Shown: positions 1-7,412 of the stretch, piece after piece | Layout of the letters: each line of letters starts with the position of its first letter | Position numbering within the stretch: position 1 is the first letter of the stretch | NCBI RefSeq assembly: GCF_010993965.1 | Contig: NZ_WIXM01000010.1 | Span: forward strand, 1 to 64,000 | Length of the DNA: 64,000 bases | Reading direction: 5' to 3' | DNA from: Gracilibacillus sp. YIM 98692 | GTDB taxonomy: Bacteria > Bacillota > Bacilli > Bacillales > Amphibacillaceae | Notes under the pieces: model-generated | What the model saw: the letters and a program-made list of their open reading frames with translations, nothing else | Databases searched by the model: none | What the model was told of the DNA's origin: nothing | Program-made: the position numbers and the translations under genes

Positions 1-106
1 GATATTCAAAGAAAAAACTGTTCAAAATTAATGAGCAAAAAGTGTTCAATTTAACTTGACGGTTACATTACGATAAGTGTTCCGCTATTTTTACTTAATT
101 TTACCG

Positions 107-135
107 TTGCACAAAACTAATAAAACCGCTATAAT
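107..135 (+). promoter_or_regulatory. Promoter of tRNA-Val
   Basis: A TTGCAC -35 box (107-112) and a perfect TATAAT -10 box (130-135) are separated by 17 bases and lie 36 bases before the tRNA. This fits a vegetative sigma-A promoter. Confidence 0.75.
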
Positions 136-171
136 CGTTATTGTTACAATGTTTTTATATTTTTGTTTTGT

Positions 172-244
172 GATTCCGTAGCTCAGCTGGGAGAGCGCCA
201 CCTTGACAGGGTGGAGGTCGTTGGTTCGAGCCCAATCGGAATCA
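172..244 (+). tRNA. tRNA-Val (GAC), copy 1
   Basis: The sequence folds as a full cloverleaf. The 7-bp acceptor stem is GATTCCG/CGGAATC, the anticodon stem CCACC/GGTGG holds the loop TTGACAG with anticodon GAC, and the T arm contains GGTTCGAGCCC. Discriminator base A244 is present and CCA is not encoded. An identical gene lies at 19476-19548, so this is one of two copies flanking about 19 kb. It has its own promoter and terminator. Confidence 0.95.
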
Positions 245-250
245 TACCGT

Positions 251-286
251 AGAACCCTTGATATGAGAGGGTTCTTTTGTTTTTTC
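251..286 (+). terminator. Rho-independent terminator of tRNA-Val copy 1
   Basis: Perfect 8-bp stem AGAACCCT (251-258) / AGGGTTCT (268-275) followed by a T-rich tract. Confidence 0.85.
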
Positions 287-324
287 TCACAAAACTGTTA
301 GAGTAAGAATACCTTTAATTTCCC

Positions 325-360
325 TCGCCTGTCACTTCCCGCATTTTGTTGAAAGGGGAG
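325..360 (+). repeat. Dispersed GTGCCTGTCACTTCCCG-type repeat, copy 1
   Basis: CGCCTGTCACTTCCCGC followed by the tail ATTTTGTTGAA. It directly precedes the truncated IS4 transposase, whose homology starts at about 369. Confidence 0.75.
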
Positions 361-368
361 GGGGTGAG

Positions 369-808
369 TGGTTAGCGATTTTAAGTACAGACTGTACACT
401 TACTGACCATGAAATCATTCGTATTTATCGTATGCGCTGGGATATTGAAGTCTTTTTCAAAACAACAAAATCTCTTTTGAAACTCCAAAAAGAGTTCCAA
501 GGTCGTTCGTATGACTGCCTAATTAGCCATACAACCATTGTTTTCGCACGTTATATTGTCCTCTCATGGCAAAATAGATGTAGCACAGACGAGCGAACAC
601 TTGGTGGCATGCTTTATGAATTATGTGATGAAATTAATGATCTCGATTGGGCTCTGGCATTACAGCAATTAATCGAGCTTCTTGAAGATGCCTTAAAAAG
701 AGCAACAAGAAGGTACAAAAACTGATCAAAAGTCAACTACAACAATGGATCGCAGGATTACCCAACTACATCAAGGCGTACCTGCCTGTTTCAGTCTGCG
801 AAAGTTGA
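369..808 (+). pseudogene. IS4-family transposase remnant (C-terminal part, frameshifted)
   Basis: The frame read from about 369 gives the C-terminal part of an IS4/IS231-like DDE transposase, including YRMRWDIEVFFK, the usual Y-x-x-R-W-x-I-E region with the catalytic Glu. It continues as an open frame to 725. The natural end (ending YLPVSVCES) is found in the next frame and stops at 808, so one base was gained or lost near 718-724. The N-terminal two thirds are missing and homology begins just after a dispersed repeat. A more decayed relative of the same 3' end lies at 4979-5123. It cannot be active. Confidence 0.85.
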
Positions 809-842
809 GGAAATATGTTAAATTAAAAATGACACTGTACAG

Positions 843-871
843 GTGACAACTGTATGTTGATAATCTATAAT
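843..871 (+). promoter_or_regulatory. Promoter of the HipA/HIRAN operon
   Basis: GTGACA (843-848), a 17-base spacer, then perfect TATAAT (866-871), 31 bases before the first start codon. The ribosome site GGGTGG follows at about 893. Confidence 0.6.
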
Positions 872-902
872 TAAGCTTAGAACCTTAAAAAAGGGTGGAA
901 TC

Positions 903-1745
903 ATGAGCTTAATAGATGTATCAAGTTGGGAAGTTGATGAAAAAAGACAGGTTTCAGGAACTAGAGAGAAGTATTGGTTAGTCCACCCTGAGACAGAGCA
1001 ACGTTTTCTTTTTAAAATTCCAAAAGAGAATACAGGAGAAGCCTGGGCTGAAAAAATTGCATCTGAAGTAGGAAAGGCTATGGGTCTTTCTACTATGGAT
1101 GTCAATTTAGCGAAAAGAAATAACACAGTAGCAGTATTAGCAGCAAATTTTATAAATAAACAAGAAGAGTTATTTGAAGGTGGAGACCTTTTTTTTACAA
1201 TTGCTGATGATTTCGATCGCTACAATCTCAAGTATTATGATTTTTTTAACATTATGAAAGTTTTATCTGAATTTCAATTAGAGCGTGATTTTATTAAAAT
1301 TCCTGTTTTTGATGCTTTTATAGGAAATCAGGATAGACATTGCGACAATTGGGGAATAATAGATAGTAAAAGTGGATATAAGATTGCACCTATTTATGAT
1401 AGTGGTGCATCCCTTGGCTTTCAGTTGAAGGAAGATAGAATCAACTTAATGTTTCAAGATCCAAATATGTTTAAGGCATTTAGTAATCGTAGCTTTTCAT
1501 TAATTGGATTACCTAACAAAAAGAAACCTCGTTTTTTGGATTTGTTGGATGTTATTAAACAGCATTACCCTTCAGAGGTAAAAGAGACAATCCATTTAAT
1601 TAATAAAGTGAATGAAAATTTACTTGAAGGAATAATGGAGTCGATACCAGAAGAAGTAATGGGTGTAACTTATAAAAAATGGGCAAAAAAGTTATTACTA
1701 TATCGCAAAGAATGGTTATTAGATTGGTATAGAGGAGGTGTTTAA
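903..1745 (+). CDS. HipA-like protein kinase (HipA_C domain)
   Basis: This 280-residue protein has the core of a HipA/CtkA-type Ser/Thr kinase. Lys38 in FLFKIP suits the ATP lysine. The catalytic loop GNQDRHCDNWG (141-151) has the N-x-D-x-H-x-x-N signature with Asp144 and Asn149, and APIYDSG (162-168) supplies the metal-binding Asp166. HipA toxins phosphorylate aminoacyl-tRNA synthetases or related targets; the target here is unknown. It is shorter than full HipA (about 440 residues) and lacks the N-subdomain 1, which is found instead in the protein encoded by the next gene, starting directly after this stop codon. No HipB-type DNA-binding antitoxin lies next to it. All catalytic residues look intact, so an active kinase is likely. 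Confidence 0.85.
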   Translation: MSLIDVSSWEVDEKRQVSGTREKYWLVHPETEQRFLFKIPKENTGEAWAEKIASEVGKAMGLSTMDVNLAKRNNTVAVLAANFINKQEELFEGGDLFFTIADDFDRYNLKYYDFFNIMKVLSEFQLERDFIKIPVFDAFIGNQDRHCDNWGIIDSKSGYKIAPIYDSGASLGFQLKEDRINLMFQDPNMFKAFSNRSFSLIGLPNKKKPRFLDLLDVIKQHYPSEVKETIHLINKVNENLLEGIMESIPEEVMGVTYKKWAKKLLLYRKEWLLDWYRGGV

Positions 1746-2495
1746 ATGGAAAAGAAACCTTTTGTCTTATGGCTTATCTGGCAAAACCAGGAGACTAGGC
1801 AACGTTATCATGTAGGGAATTTATTTCATGAAGATGGTAAATATACCTTCACATATGAGTTGAGTGGTAAACGCCGAACATTAACTGAAGCAATGGAAAA
1901 TGGATATAAGCCACATCTGTCATTTCGTGATGTAGAAAAGACATATGTTTCTAACCGTTTATTTGGACCATTTGCACGCCGATTACCAGATAAAAGAAGA
2001 CCAGACTTTCATGAAATTTTGAAAGGTTACGGCTTACCTTTGGATTATACAGAAATGGATTTATTGCGTGCGACAGGTGGACGATTAGCAACTGATCCAT
2101 ACGAGTTTGTAGCTCCAATTAGTGTTATCGGAGACCATTTCTATTTTGACTTTTACATTGCAGGTTGGCGCTACTATGATGGAGATAAAATTGAGAGTCA
2201 GTTACAAGCAGGTTCTAATGTAAACTTTCAGTTAGAGCCTTCGAACAAAGAGGACAACAAAGCAGTAATTGTATTGTCTGATAATCAAGGACACAAGTTA
2301 GGGTATATTCCAGCCTTTTATAGTGAATTTATGTTCGATGTAATTGAAAACAATCAAAAATACGAAGCAAAAATTGAGAAGGTTAACTCGTATGCAAAGC
2401 CACAATTAAAAATCAATATTTCCATTGTTGGTCAGCTAATGAAAGGATATACAACGACTAACAGTGAAGATGTTGAACCATTACAATATGTTTAA
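1746..2495 (+). CDS. HipA N-subdomain fused to a HIRAN domain
   Basis: The 249-residue product has two parts. Residues 7-126 resemble the N-subdomain 1 of HipA: LWLIWQNQ... VGNLF at the front, then LFGPFARRLPDKRR (72-85) and DLLRATGGRLATDPYEF (105-121), matching the F-x-x-LLPD and DLL-x-x-G pattern of HipA. Residues 131-215 form a HIRAN domain (FDFYIAGWRYYDG, LEPSNKEDNKAV, LGYIPAFYSEF). HIRAN in HLTF/Rad5 binds free 3' DNA ends; bacterial copies are little studied. The gene starts on the base after the kinase stop, with GAGGAGG overlapping the end of that gene. I infer that this protein completes or regulates the kinase, as HipS does for HipT in HipBST, and links it to DNA ends. Confidence 0.75.
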   Translation: MEKKPFVLWLIWQNQETRQRYHVGNLFHEDGKYTFTYELSGKRRTLTEAMENGYKPHLSFRDVEKTYVSNRLFGPFARRLPDKRRPDFHEILKGYGLPLDYTEMDLLRATGGRLATDPYEFVAPISVIGDHFYFDFYIAGWRYYDGDKIESQLQAGSNVNFQLEPSNKEDNKAVIVLSDNQGHKLGYIPAFYSEFMFDVIENNQKYEAKIEKVNSYAKPQLKINISIVGQLMKGYTTTNSEDVEPLQYV

Positions 2496-2556
2496 TCATT
2501 CTGAGTGCCTGTTAGTATAGGTTGCCTGTGGTCAATAACCCACCTTTTAGACAATA

Positions 2557-2584
2557 AATATTTCGACACAAATATTTCGACACA
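2557..2584. repeat. 14-bp tandem duplication
   Basis: AATATTTCGACACA occurs twice head to tail, in the gap between the HIRAN gene and a gene scrap. A variant of the dispersed repeat (GAGTGCCTGTTAG, then GTTGCCTGTGG) lies just upstream at 2500-2530. Confidence 0.7.
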
Positions 2585-2604
2585 TCTAGCTTAATTGGCA
2601 ATTG

Positions 2605-2780
2605 AATGGCAGGTATTCTATTATGTGGTGCACTTCATTATGAGCTTGACATGGAGCCTCAACGAGAATGATTTATTAGCCGATGCACTAGGATATTCAT
2701 TACATTGGTGCGCTGGAGAGCGTATCATTCCCGTCTTTCCATATAAAGTTGCTCATCGCTTGTGTAAGATCGATTGCTAG
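2605..2780 (+). pseudogene. Unrecognised gene fragment, frameshifted
   Basis: Two overlapping frames join into one protein-like stretch: MAGILLCGALHYELDMEPQR, then NDLLADALGYSLHWCAGER and onward to a TAG at about 2780, with a frame change near 2668. I do not recognise the family and see no ribosome site. It ends where the IS3 copy begins. Confidence 0.35.
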
Positions 2781-2788
2781 ACTTCGTT

Positions 2789-3712
2789 CTATGCCACCAT
2801 CCAATTGAAATATTGAGCAGGAGACATTCCCATTAGTCTCTTTTGATATCTTTGATTATTATAATAATCAATGAATGTTGATATCGTTTTGTAGGCTCCC
2901 TTAACTGTTTCACAAGGGAATAGAATAAAGGTCTCTGATTTAAAGTGTGAAAAGAATCCTTCTACGCATGCGTTATCTAAGCATGTACCTTTTCTTGACA
3001 TGCTTTGGCGTAAGGTTATACTCTTTGATTAATTGATTATATTTATTGGAACGATACTGCATACCTTGATCACTGTGTAGAATGGTATCTGTATTCGTTC
3101 CTCCTTTTTTGAAAGCTTTCCGCATGGTATCCACTACTAGTTTGATATTGTTCTCCTGGCTTGCTTGATAGGCAACAATTTCGTTATTAAACAGATCCAT
3201 AATGACAGATAAATAGATAATCTGATTACCTACCTTAAACTCTGTGATGTCTGTAACTAATTTTTGAAATGGTGTATCCGTATAAAAATCTTGTTTCAGT
3301 AGATTATCATAAACCCTTCCTGCGGTTGATTGACGATATATCTTCGTGTGTTTTTTCTTCCGAATCACAGCCTTTAATCCAAGTTTTTTCATAATCCGAT
3401 GTACCTTTTTATGATTGATAACCCAACAATAATCTTGACGCAACCTTAACTCAATCCCACGTACACCAAGCACACCCTCATATTGGTGATAAATATAGGA
3501 AATAAGCTCTTCTTCATCTTTGTCCCTATTAGGACGCTTAAGATATTCATAGTAACCACTTCTGGAGACTCCCAATACTTCGCATAAAGAAGTAACAGGA
3601 TAGTCTCTTTTAAGCTGATCAACCACTTGATACTTCTTTATCACCCCTTTTGGCGCAAGATTTCTAAATACTTTTTTAACGCATCAACCTCTAGCTGCAA
3701 TCGATTGTGCCA
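2789..3712 (-). mobile_element. Truncated IS3-family insertion sequence (orfB frameshifted, orfA 5' end lost)
   Basis: On the minus strand 3644-2973 encodes most of an IS3-family (IS150-like) OrfB. It has the helix-turn-helix-like start, the first catalytic Asp in KLVTDITEF and the second in LHSDQGMQY. The remainder with the catalytic Glu (DNACVEGFFSHFKSE) lies in another frame at 3001-2789. One extra A near 3004-3006 (CCAAAGCATG where CCAAGCATG is expected) breaks the gene. Upstream, 3712-3647 encodes only the tail of OrfA (LEVDALKKYLEILRQKG), cut off abruptly. Inverted ends could not be assigned. The copy is inactive. Confidence 0.85.
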
Positions 3713-3936
3713 TGGCTAGCTAGTGCGTGGAACTAAAAGAATGGCACACATCCTTGATTCTGCCATATTGTTTTTTTATGATGTAGGGTGATTCTAAATG
3801 TTGTAAAAGAATAGAATATAGGATTCCATGCACTACTTGAATCTTATCGATAAATTGTTGTGGTAGTGGTTGTGTTTAAACATTGTCACATATGTACTTG
3901 ATCATGCATTATTTCATTCGGTGTTTGTAAGCAGCA

Positions 3937-4392
3937 CTATCCCAATCGCTCAAATAATACTTTTACCATTCCGGTTCTGTCATACTGTTTTTTCATAGTG
4001 TGGTGGGATATAGGGTATGTTTCCTTCTTTCCATTAACAAAGTGGATGACTAATTGTTGAGGTTCTGTTTGGTTAATAGATGCAATAGCATGGAAGAAGA
4101 GTCAGCAACATGTAAAGGATTTGGGTGATTCTGTTGGGAATGCATAAATACCTTTTGTAGGGTTAATGGGAATGGGTGTCTTTTGCTGAAAATCTAAATA
4201 ATATTTTACGGAGGCTTGTCGCCCTTCATAAAATGCACCATAATGCAAGCAATTATCTTTGATAATGCTGATGGCAGAGGAAGTATGATATACTACTTCC
4301 TCTTGCTCGATGATTTTGACTTGATAGTGGATGTCTCTGCGGTGTCCGAGTGGAAGACATCGAAGACCCACACCTTTGATCAAAGCCCCCAT
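3937..4392 (-). pseudogene. comK: comK pseudogene (competence transcription factor), N-terminally cut, internal stop
   Basis: The minus strand reads as ComK: LPLGHRRDIHYQVK, NCLHYGAFYEGRQASVKY and PIPINPTKGIYAFPTESP match the conserved core of the competence master regulator. An in-frame TGA at 4104-4102 interrupts it. The same frame then continues with the normal C-terminal part (INQTEPQQLVIHFVNGKK, YDRTGMVKVLFERLG) to a stop at 3939-3937. The N-terminus is short and the homology ends within about 15 bases of a dispersed repeat (4407-4425). A second comK scrap is at 16843-17037. An intact comK elsewhere is possible but not visible. Confidence 0.8.
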
Positions 4393-4406
4393 GTATTTTT
4401 ATTTAG

Positions 4407-4449
4407 GTTGCCTGTCACTTCCCGCGAAATGACATATTTTGTCGAACGA
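4407..4449 (+). repeat. Dispersed GTGCCTGTCACTTCCCG-type repeat, copy 2
   Basis: GTTGCCTGTCACTTCCCGC with the tail ATATTTTGTCGAACGA. It sits at the truncated N-terminal edge of the comK pseudogene. Confidence 0.75.
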
Positions 4450-4604
4450 AAAGGGAATATAAGTTTGGTTAGTCGATGTAATTTTAATGGATAAATAGTA
4501 TACTAGATTAGTAACTACATGGTGGGCGGTTGGCCATCTTCCTTGTGAAAGGGAGGTGGTATGAGTTCGAACAAATGAGTGCTATAAAGGAGCGTTCACA
4601 AATT

Positions 4605-4817
4605 ATGTTGAATATTCCGTGTAGATGTGGAGGTTATGCAAAGCACCGGATTGGAAATGTAAAGCACTATATTGGTTCTAAGGTGATTACTGTAAAAAAT
4701 GTTCCTCATTATTATTGTGAAACTTGTCAAACTTCTTCCTATGGCACTGATGTTAATGTTACCAACCTCTTAAAAGATGCTATTGTAAATGAACTTGATG
4801 TAATAACATATAACTAG
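4605..4817 (+). CDS. Small YgiT/MqsA-type zinc-finger protein
   Basis: The product has a CxCG motif (PCRCGGYAKH) and, about 35 residues later, a CETC motif (HYYCETCQTS), the four-cysteine layout of YgiT/MqsA-type N-terminal zinc fingers. I chose ATG 4605 because AAAGGAG lies 12 bases upstream, giving 70 residues. The frame stays open to a TTG at 4530 and another ATG at 4575. YgiT fingers are often antitoxins paired with a toxin, but no toxin gene adjoins it. It is surrounded by pseudogenes, so it may be an orphan or a leftover. A dispersed repeat begins 8 bases after its stop. Confidence 0.55.
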   Translation: MLNIPCRCGGYAKHRIGNVKHYIGSKVITVKNVPHYYCETCQTSSYGTDVNVTNLLKDAIVNELDVITYN

Positions 4818-4825
4818 ATTGATTT

Positions 4826-4846
4826 GGGGTGTCTGTCGCCTCCCGG
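4826..4846 (+). repeat. Dispersed repeat, copy 3 (diverged)
   Basis: GGGGTGTCTGTCGCCTCCCGG, directly downstream of the zinc-finger gene. Confidence 0.6.
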
Positions 4847-4978
4847 CTGCAAAGGCGATGAAAGAGCCGATTCAATCTAAAAAATTGCAGCGTCCCACTC
4901 GAGTTAGAATCTACGGTATTTGACGGATATTGAAACTTCTTTAAGTGAACCAAATCGATGCTGGCTTAGGAGGAGAAT

Positions 4979-5123
4979 GCCGATCTTATGATGAGCTTTT
5001 TAGCCATACAACGATTGTTTTTACATTCTCCGTGTATTGAGCTCAAAAGTTAACTATATACTTGGTTGGCATCTTCACCTAATATGTCAAAGGTTGCTTA
5101 AGGGTTTCTTTGTGCGAAAGTTA
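4979..5123 (+). pseudogene. Second IS4 transposase remnant, heavily decayed
   Basis: Short blocks match the 3' end of the remnant at 369-808. One encodes RSYDELFSHTTIVFT (compare RSYDCLISHTTIVFA), and the last, in another frame, ends YVKGCLRVSLCES before TAA at 5121-5123. Material between them is deleted. The rest of 4847-5188 holds nothing else I can recognise. Confidence 0.65.
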
Positions 5124-5188
5124 AAGTGATAAGTATTAGTTTGGGTCAGAATAAAAATATTTTAATACAGTCTTAACGAACAACACAG

Positions 5189-5217
5189 TTGACAATGAAT
5201 TATTGATGTAATATATT
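5189..5217 (+). promoter_or_regulatory. Promoter of the first VOC gene
   Basis: TTGACA (5189-5194), a 17-base spacer and TATATT (5212-5217): a strong sigma-A promoter. Confidence 0.75.
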
Positions 5218-5226
5218 GTACTTCAT

Positions 5227-5240
5227 TGTAAGCGCTTTAT
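5227..5240 (+). promoter_or_regulatory. cre site (CcpA) at the transcription start
   Basis: TGTAAGCGCTTTAT fits the CcpA cre consensus with the CG core. It lies just downstream of the -10 box, a position where CcpA normally represses. Confidence 0.65.
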
Positions 5241-5261
5241 AATTTGGGAGGAGGCAATCAT

Positions 5262-5714
5262 ATGGAGGACAATATTTTAGGTACAAAATTTATAACCCAA
5301 GTTGCTATTGTTGTAGAAAATATTGAGAAAACATCGCAGGAATACGCAGATTTTTTTGGACTTAGAAAACCACCTATAAAAATTACAGATGTAGTAGAAA
5401 AAGCAGAAACAGAGTATAGAGGAAAAAAATCTCCAGCAAGAGCAAAACTAGCATTTTTTGAAATGGGATCTATACAGCTAGAGTTAATCGAACCGGATGA
5501 AAATCAAAGTATCTGGAGGGAATTTTTAGATGAAAAAGGTGAAGGGTTTCATCACATTGCCTTTGTTGTGGATGGGATGAAAGAAAAGGTGAAAATAATG
5601 GAAAAGAAAGGTATGCCCTTAATACAGAAAGGTGAATATACTGGTGGGCGTTATGCATATATGGATACCCAAGCTGATTTAAAAGTTTTGTTCGAACTTT
5701 TGGAAAATGATTAA
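5262..5714 (+). CDS. VOC-superfamily protein (methylmalonyl-CoA epimerase-like)
   Basis: A 150-residue vicinal-oxygen-chelate protein. I start it at ATG 5262, 8 bases after GGGAGGAGG; an upstream GTG is less likely. Of the four usual metal ligands, three are visible: Glu in IQLELIEP, His in GFHHIAFVV and Glu in VLFELLEN. The first, normally His, is Gln in ITQVAIVVEN. It is a paralogue of the VOC protein at 13925-14413, which also lacks the first His. It has its own promoter with a cre site and precedes a LacI regulator, so I infer a sugar-linked isomerase or lyase role. The exact reaction is unknown. Confidence 0.75.
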   Translation: MEDNILGTKFITQVAIVVENIEKTSQEYADFFGLRKPPIKITDVVEKAETEYRGKKSPARAKLAFFEMGSIQLELIEPDENQSIWREFLDEKGEGFHHIAFVVDGMKEKVKIMEKKGMPLIQKGEYTGGRYAYMDTQADLKVLFELLEND

Positions 5715-5839
5715 TTTAATTCAGATTTTACTTATTTTGATAACCCTTAGTTAAAATTATGAATTATCGTGGGAAAGAATAGATGTTCGGAAGATAATAT
5801 TTTTCATGTATAAAATATGTAAGGATAATCATTGATTTT

Positions 5840-5905
5840 ATGAAACCGATATTCATTTAACGCTTTAATATTGTTTTGTATAACAGTTATGAATATCGGT
5901 TCCAT
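5840..5905. repeat. 17-bp inverted repeat, possible terminator or operator pair
   Basis: ATGAAACCGATATTCAT (5840-5856) and ATGAATATCGGTTCCAT (5889-5905) are inverted copies with one mismatch and a 32-base loop. The halves resemble the LacI-type operators that follow, so this may be an operator pair or a weak terminator. The rest of 5715-5997 shows nothing else. Confidence 0.5.
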
Positions 5906-5997
5906 AATTTATTTTTTTGATCTATTGTATTAATTTGTGTTCGAGGGGTTTTTTATAAATAAAAAGTATAATTGTAGTATAAATGATTTGAGTAATT

Positions 5998-6020
5998 ATG
6001 AAACCGGTACCGGATATCAT
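5998..6020. promoter_or_regulatory. LacI-family operator 1
   Basis: The palindrome CCGGTACCGG (6004-6013) is flanked by ATGAAA and ATATCAT, a classic LacI-family operator shape. It lies about 140 bases upstream of the LacI-type regulator. Confidence 0.6.
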
Positions 6021-6120
6021 TTTTTAGTGATTATGGGAAATTACTATTGAATAGTATTTGAATGCGTGTTATCATATTAATTAATAGCTTAATCGAGAGT
6101 TTAAAGATTTAAATTTTATG

Positions 6121-6136
6121 AAACCGGTATCAGTTT
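6121..6136. promoter_or_regulatory. LacI-family operator 2
   Basis: AAACCGGTATCAGTTT is near-palindromic and shares AAACCGGTA with operator 1. It ends 19 bases before the chosen regulator start, which suggests autoregulation. Confidence 0.6.
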
Positions 6137-6155
6137 TGAAAGAAGGTTGAAGTGT

Positions 6156-7181
6156 GTGGTTAGTATTACAGATGTTGCAAAATATGCTGGAGTTTCTAAA
6201 TCAACCGTTTCTAGAGTGCTCAACGGAAAAGTGCATGTTAATAAGGAAACAGAGCGTAAAGTTCTAGATGCAATTGATTTATTAGGATATAGTCCGAATG
6301 CCGCGGCAAGGACTCTATCCACAAAGAAGACAAATAGTATTGGGGTTGTCTTAGAGCGGCTACATGATCCAATTTTTGCTGAGCTAATTCAGGGAATAGG
6401 AGAGCAAGGTGGTAAGGATAATTACTATGTCATATATTCTGATGCTCAAGGGATGTTGGATGAGAAAAATAAATATATTGAGTTTTTAACGCATGGTCGT
6501 GTAGATGGTGTATTAATCTTTGGTTCGTATTTAACAGACAAAGCATTAATAAAAAAATTATCAGATCGTAACTTCCCATTCGTGCTAATTGAAAATGAAT
6601 TCGATGATGTACCTACTAATAGCATTTTAATAGATAATGTTGGTGGTGCGCAAAAAGGAGTGAATCATCTTCTAGAATTAGGACATAAAAAAATAGGTCA
6701 CATTACAGGGAATATGAATACAAAAGCAGCTTTGGATAGATTGAATGGATTTATTCTTGCAATGCAAGGTAAACAACTAATTATTGAAGGTGAACATATT
6801 GCATACAACTATAGCAAAAAGAGATTCGAAGATGGCTATAGAAGCATGACACAATTACTAAATGCATCAGAGAGGCCTACTGCTGTATTTATTTCAGATC
6901 AGATTCGATCTTATGGAGCAATCCAAGCAATTTATGATAAAGGGCTAACAGTACCTAATGATATAGCTGTTGTAGGTTTTGATGATCAAAAATTTTACGA
7001 TAAACAGTATAATGGACCTGCATTGACTACAATTAGCCAGCCGTTTTTTGATATAGGTAAGGAAAGTGTTAGGGTACTCATAGATGAAATTGAAGAAAGA
7101 AATGAAAATCTAGTCAAAAAAACCTTTGATACAGAATTGATTATCCGACAATCTTGTGGAGCAAAACAAAAAGTTAAGTGA
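6156..7181 (+). CDS. LacI-family transcriptional regulator
   Basis: The 341-residue protein starts with the LacI helix-turn-helix (ITDVAKYAGVSKSTVSRVLNG), followed by the hinge region and a periplasmic-binding-protein-like sugar domain with IGVVLE, DGVLIFGSYL and NDIAVVGFDDQ. I prefer GTG 6156, nine bases after AGAAGG, over the upstream TTG 6147, which sits too close to the ribosome site. Two CCGGTA-type operators lie upstream. It most likely represses its own gene and the transport/catabolic cluster downstream until the cluster's sugar is present. Confidence 0.9.
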   Translation: MVSITDVAKYAGVSKSTVSRVLNGKVHVNKETERKVLDAIDLLGYSPNAAARTLSTKKTNSIGVVLERLHDPIFAELIQGIGEQGGKDNYYVIYSDAQGMLDEKNKYIEFLTHGRVDGVLIFGSYLTDKALIKKLSDRNFPFVLIENEFDDVPTNSILIDNVGGAQKGVNHLLELGHKKIGHITGNMNTKAALDRLNGFILAMQGKQLIIEGEHIAYNYSKKRFEDGYRSMTQLLNASERPTAVFISDQIRSYGAIQAIYDKGLTVPNDIAVVGFDDQKFYDKQYNGPALTTISQPFFDIGKESVRVLIDEIEERNENLVKKTFDTELIIRQSCGAKQKVK

Positions 7182-7266
7182 TTTTATTTTTGAAAATGAG
7201 GAAATTTAGTTACTTAATTATAATCTAGTGATTTTATTTGCAATTGAAATTTTATAGATAAAAAAA

Positions 7267-7280
7267 TTAAGCGCTTACAA
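7267..7280 (-). promoter_or_regulatory. cre site upstream of the ABC importer
   Basis: Read on the minus strand, TTGTAAGCGCTTAA matches the cre consensus. It lies about 135 bases before the binding-protein gene. I could not assign a clear -35/-10 pair in 7182-7412. Confidence 0.55.
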
Positions 7281-7412
7281 CATCTTGGTGATTTCTTGAA
7301 AGGGGTGAGGAAATTCTTTTAAGAAATATATTTGTGTCATCAAAAATTATATTTGAAGGTGTTTTCAGTTCATTAGGATGACAGCTATTTTAAAAAGTGG
7401 GGGGAAGAAAAC

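Noticed and set aside
818-1126. Minus-strand ORF opposite the HipA-like kinase
   Set aside because: It is a shadow of a strongly supported gene, and it covers that gene's promoter.
2789-3712. Programmed frameshift as the reason for the split IS3 orfB
   Set aside because: IS3 frameshifting joins orfA to orfB. Here the break is inside orfB before the catalytic Glu, and orfA is truncated, so it is decay.
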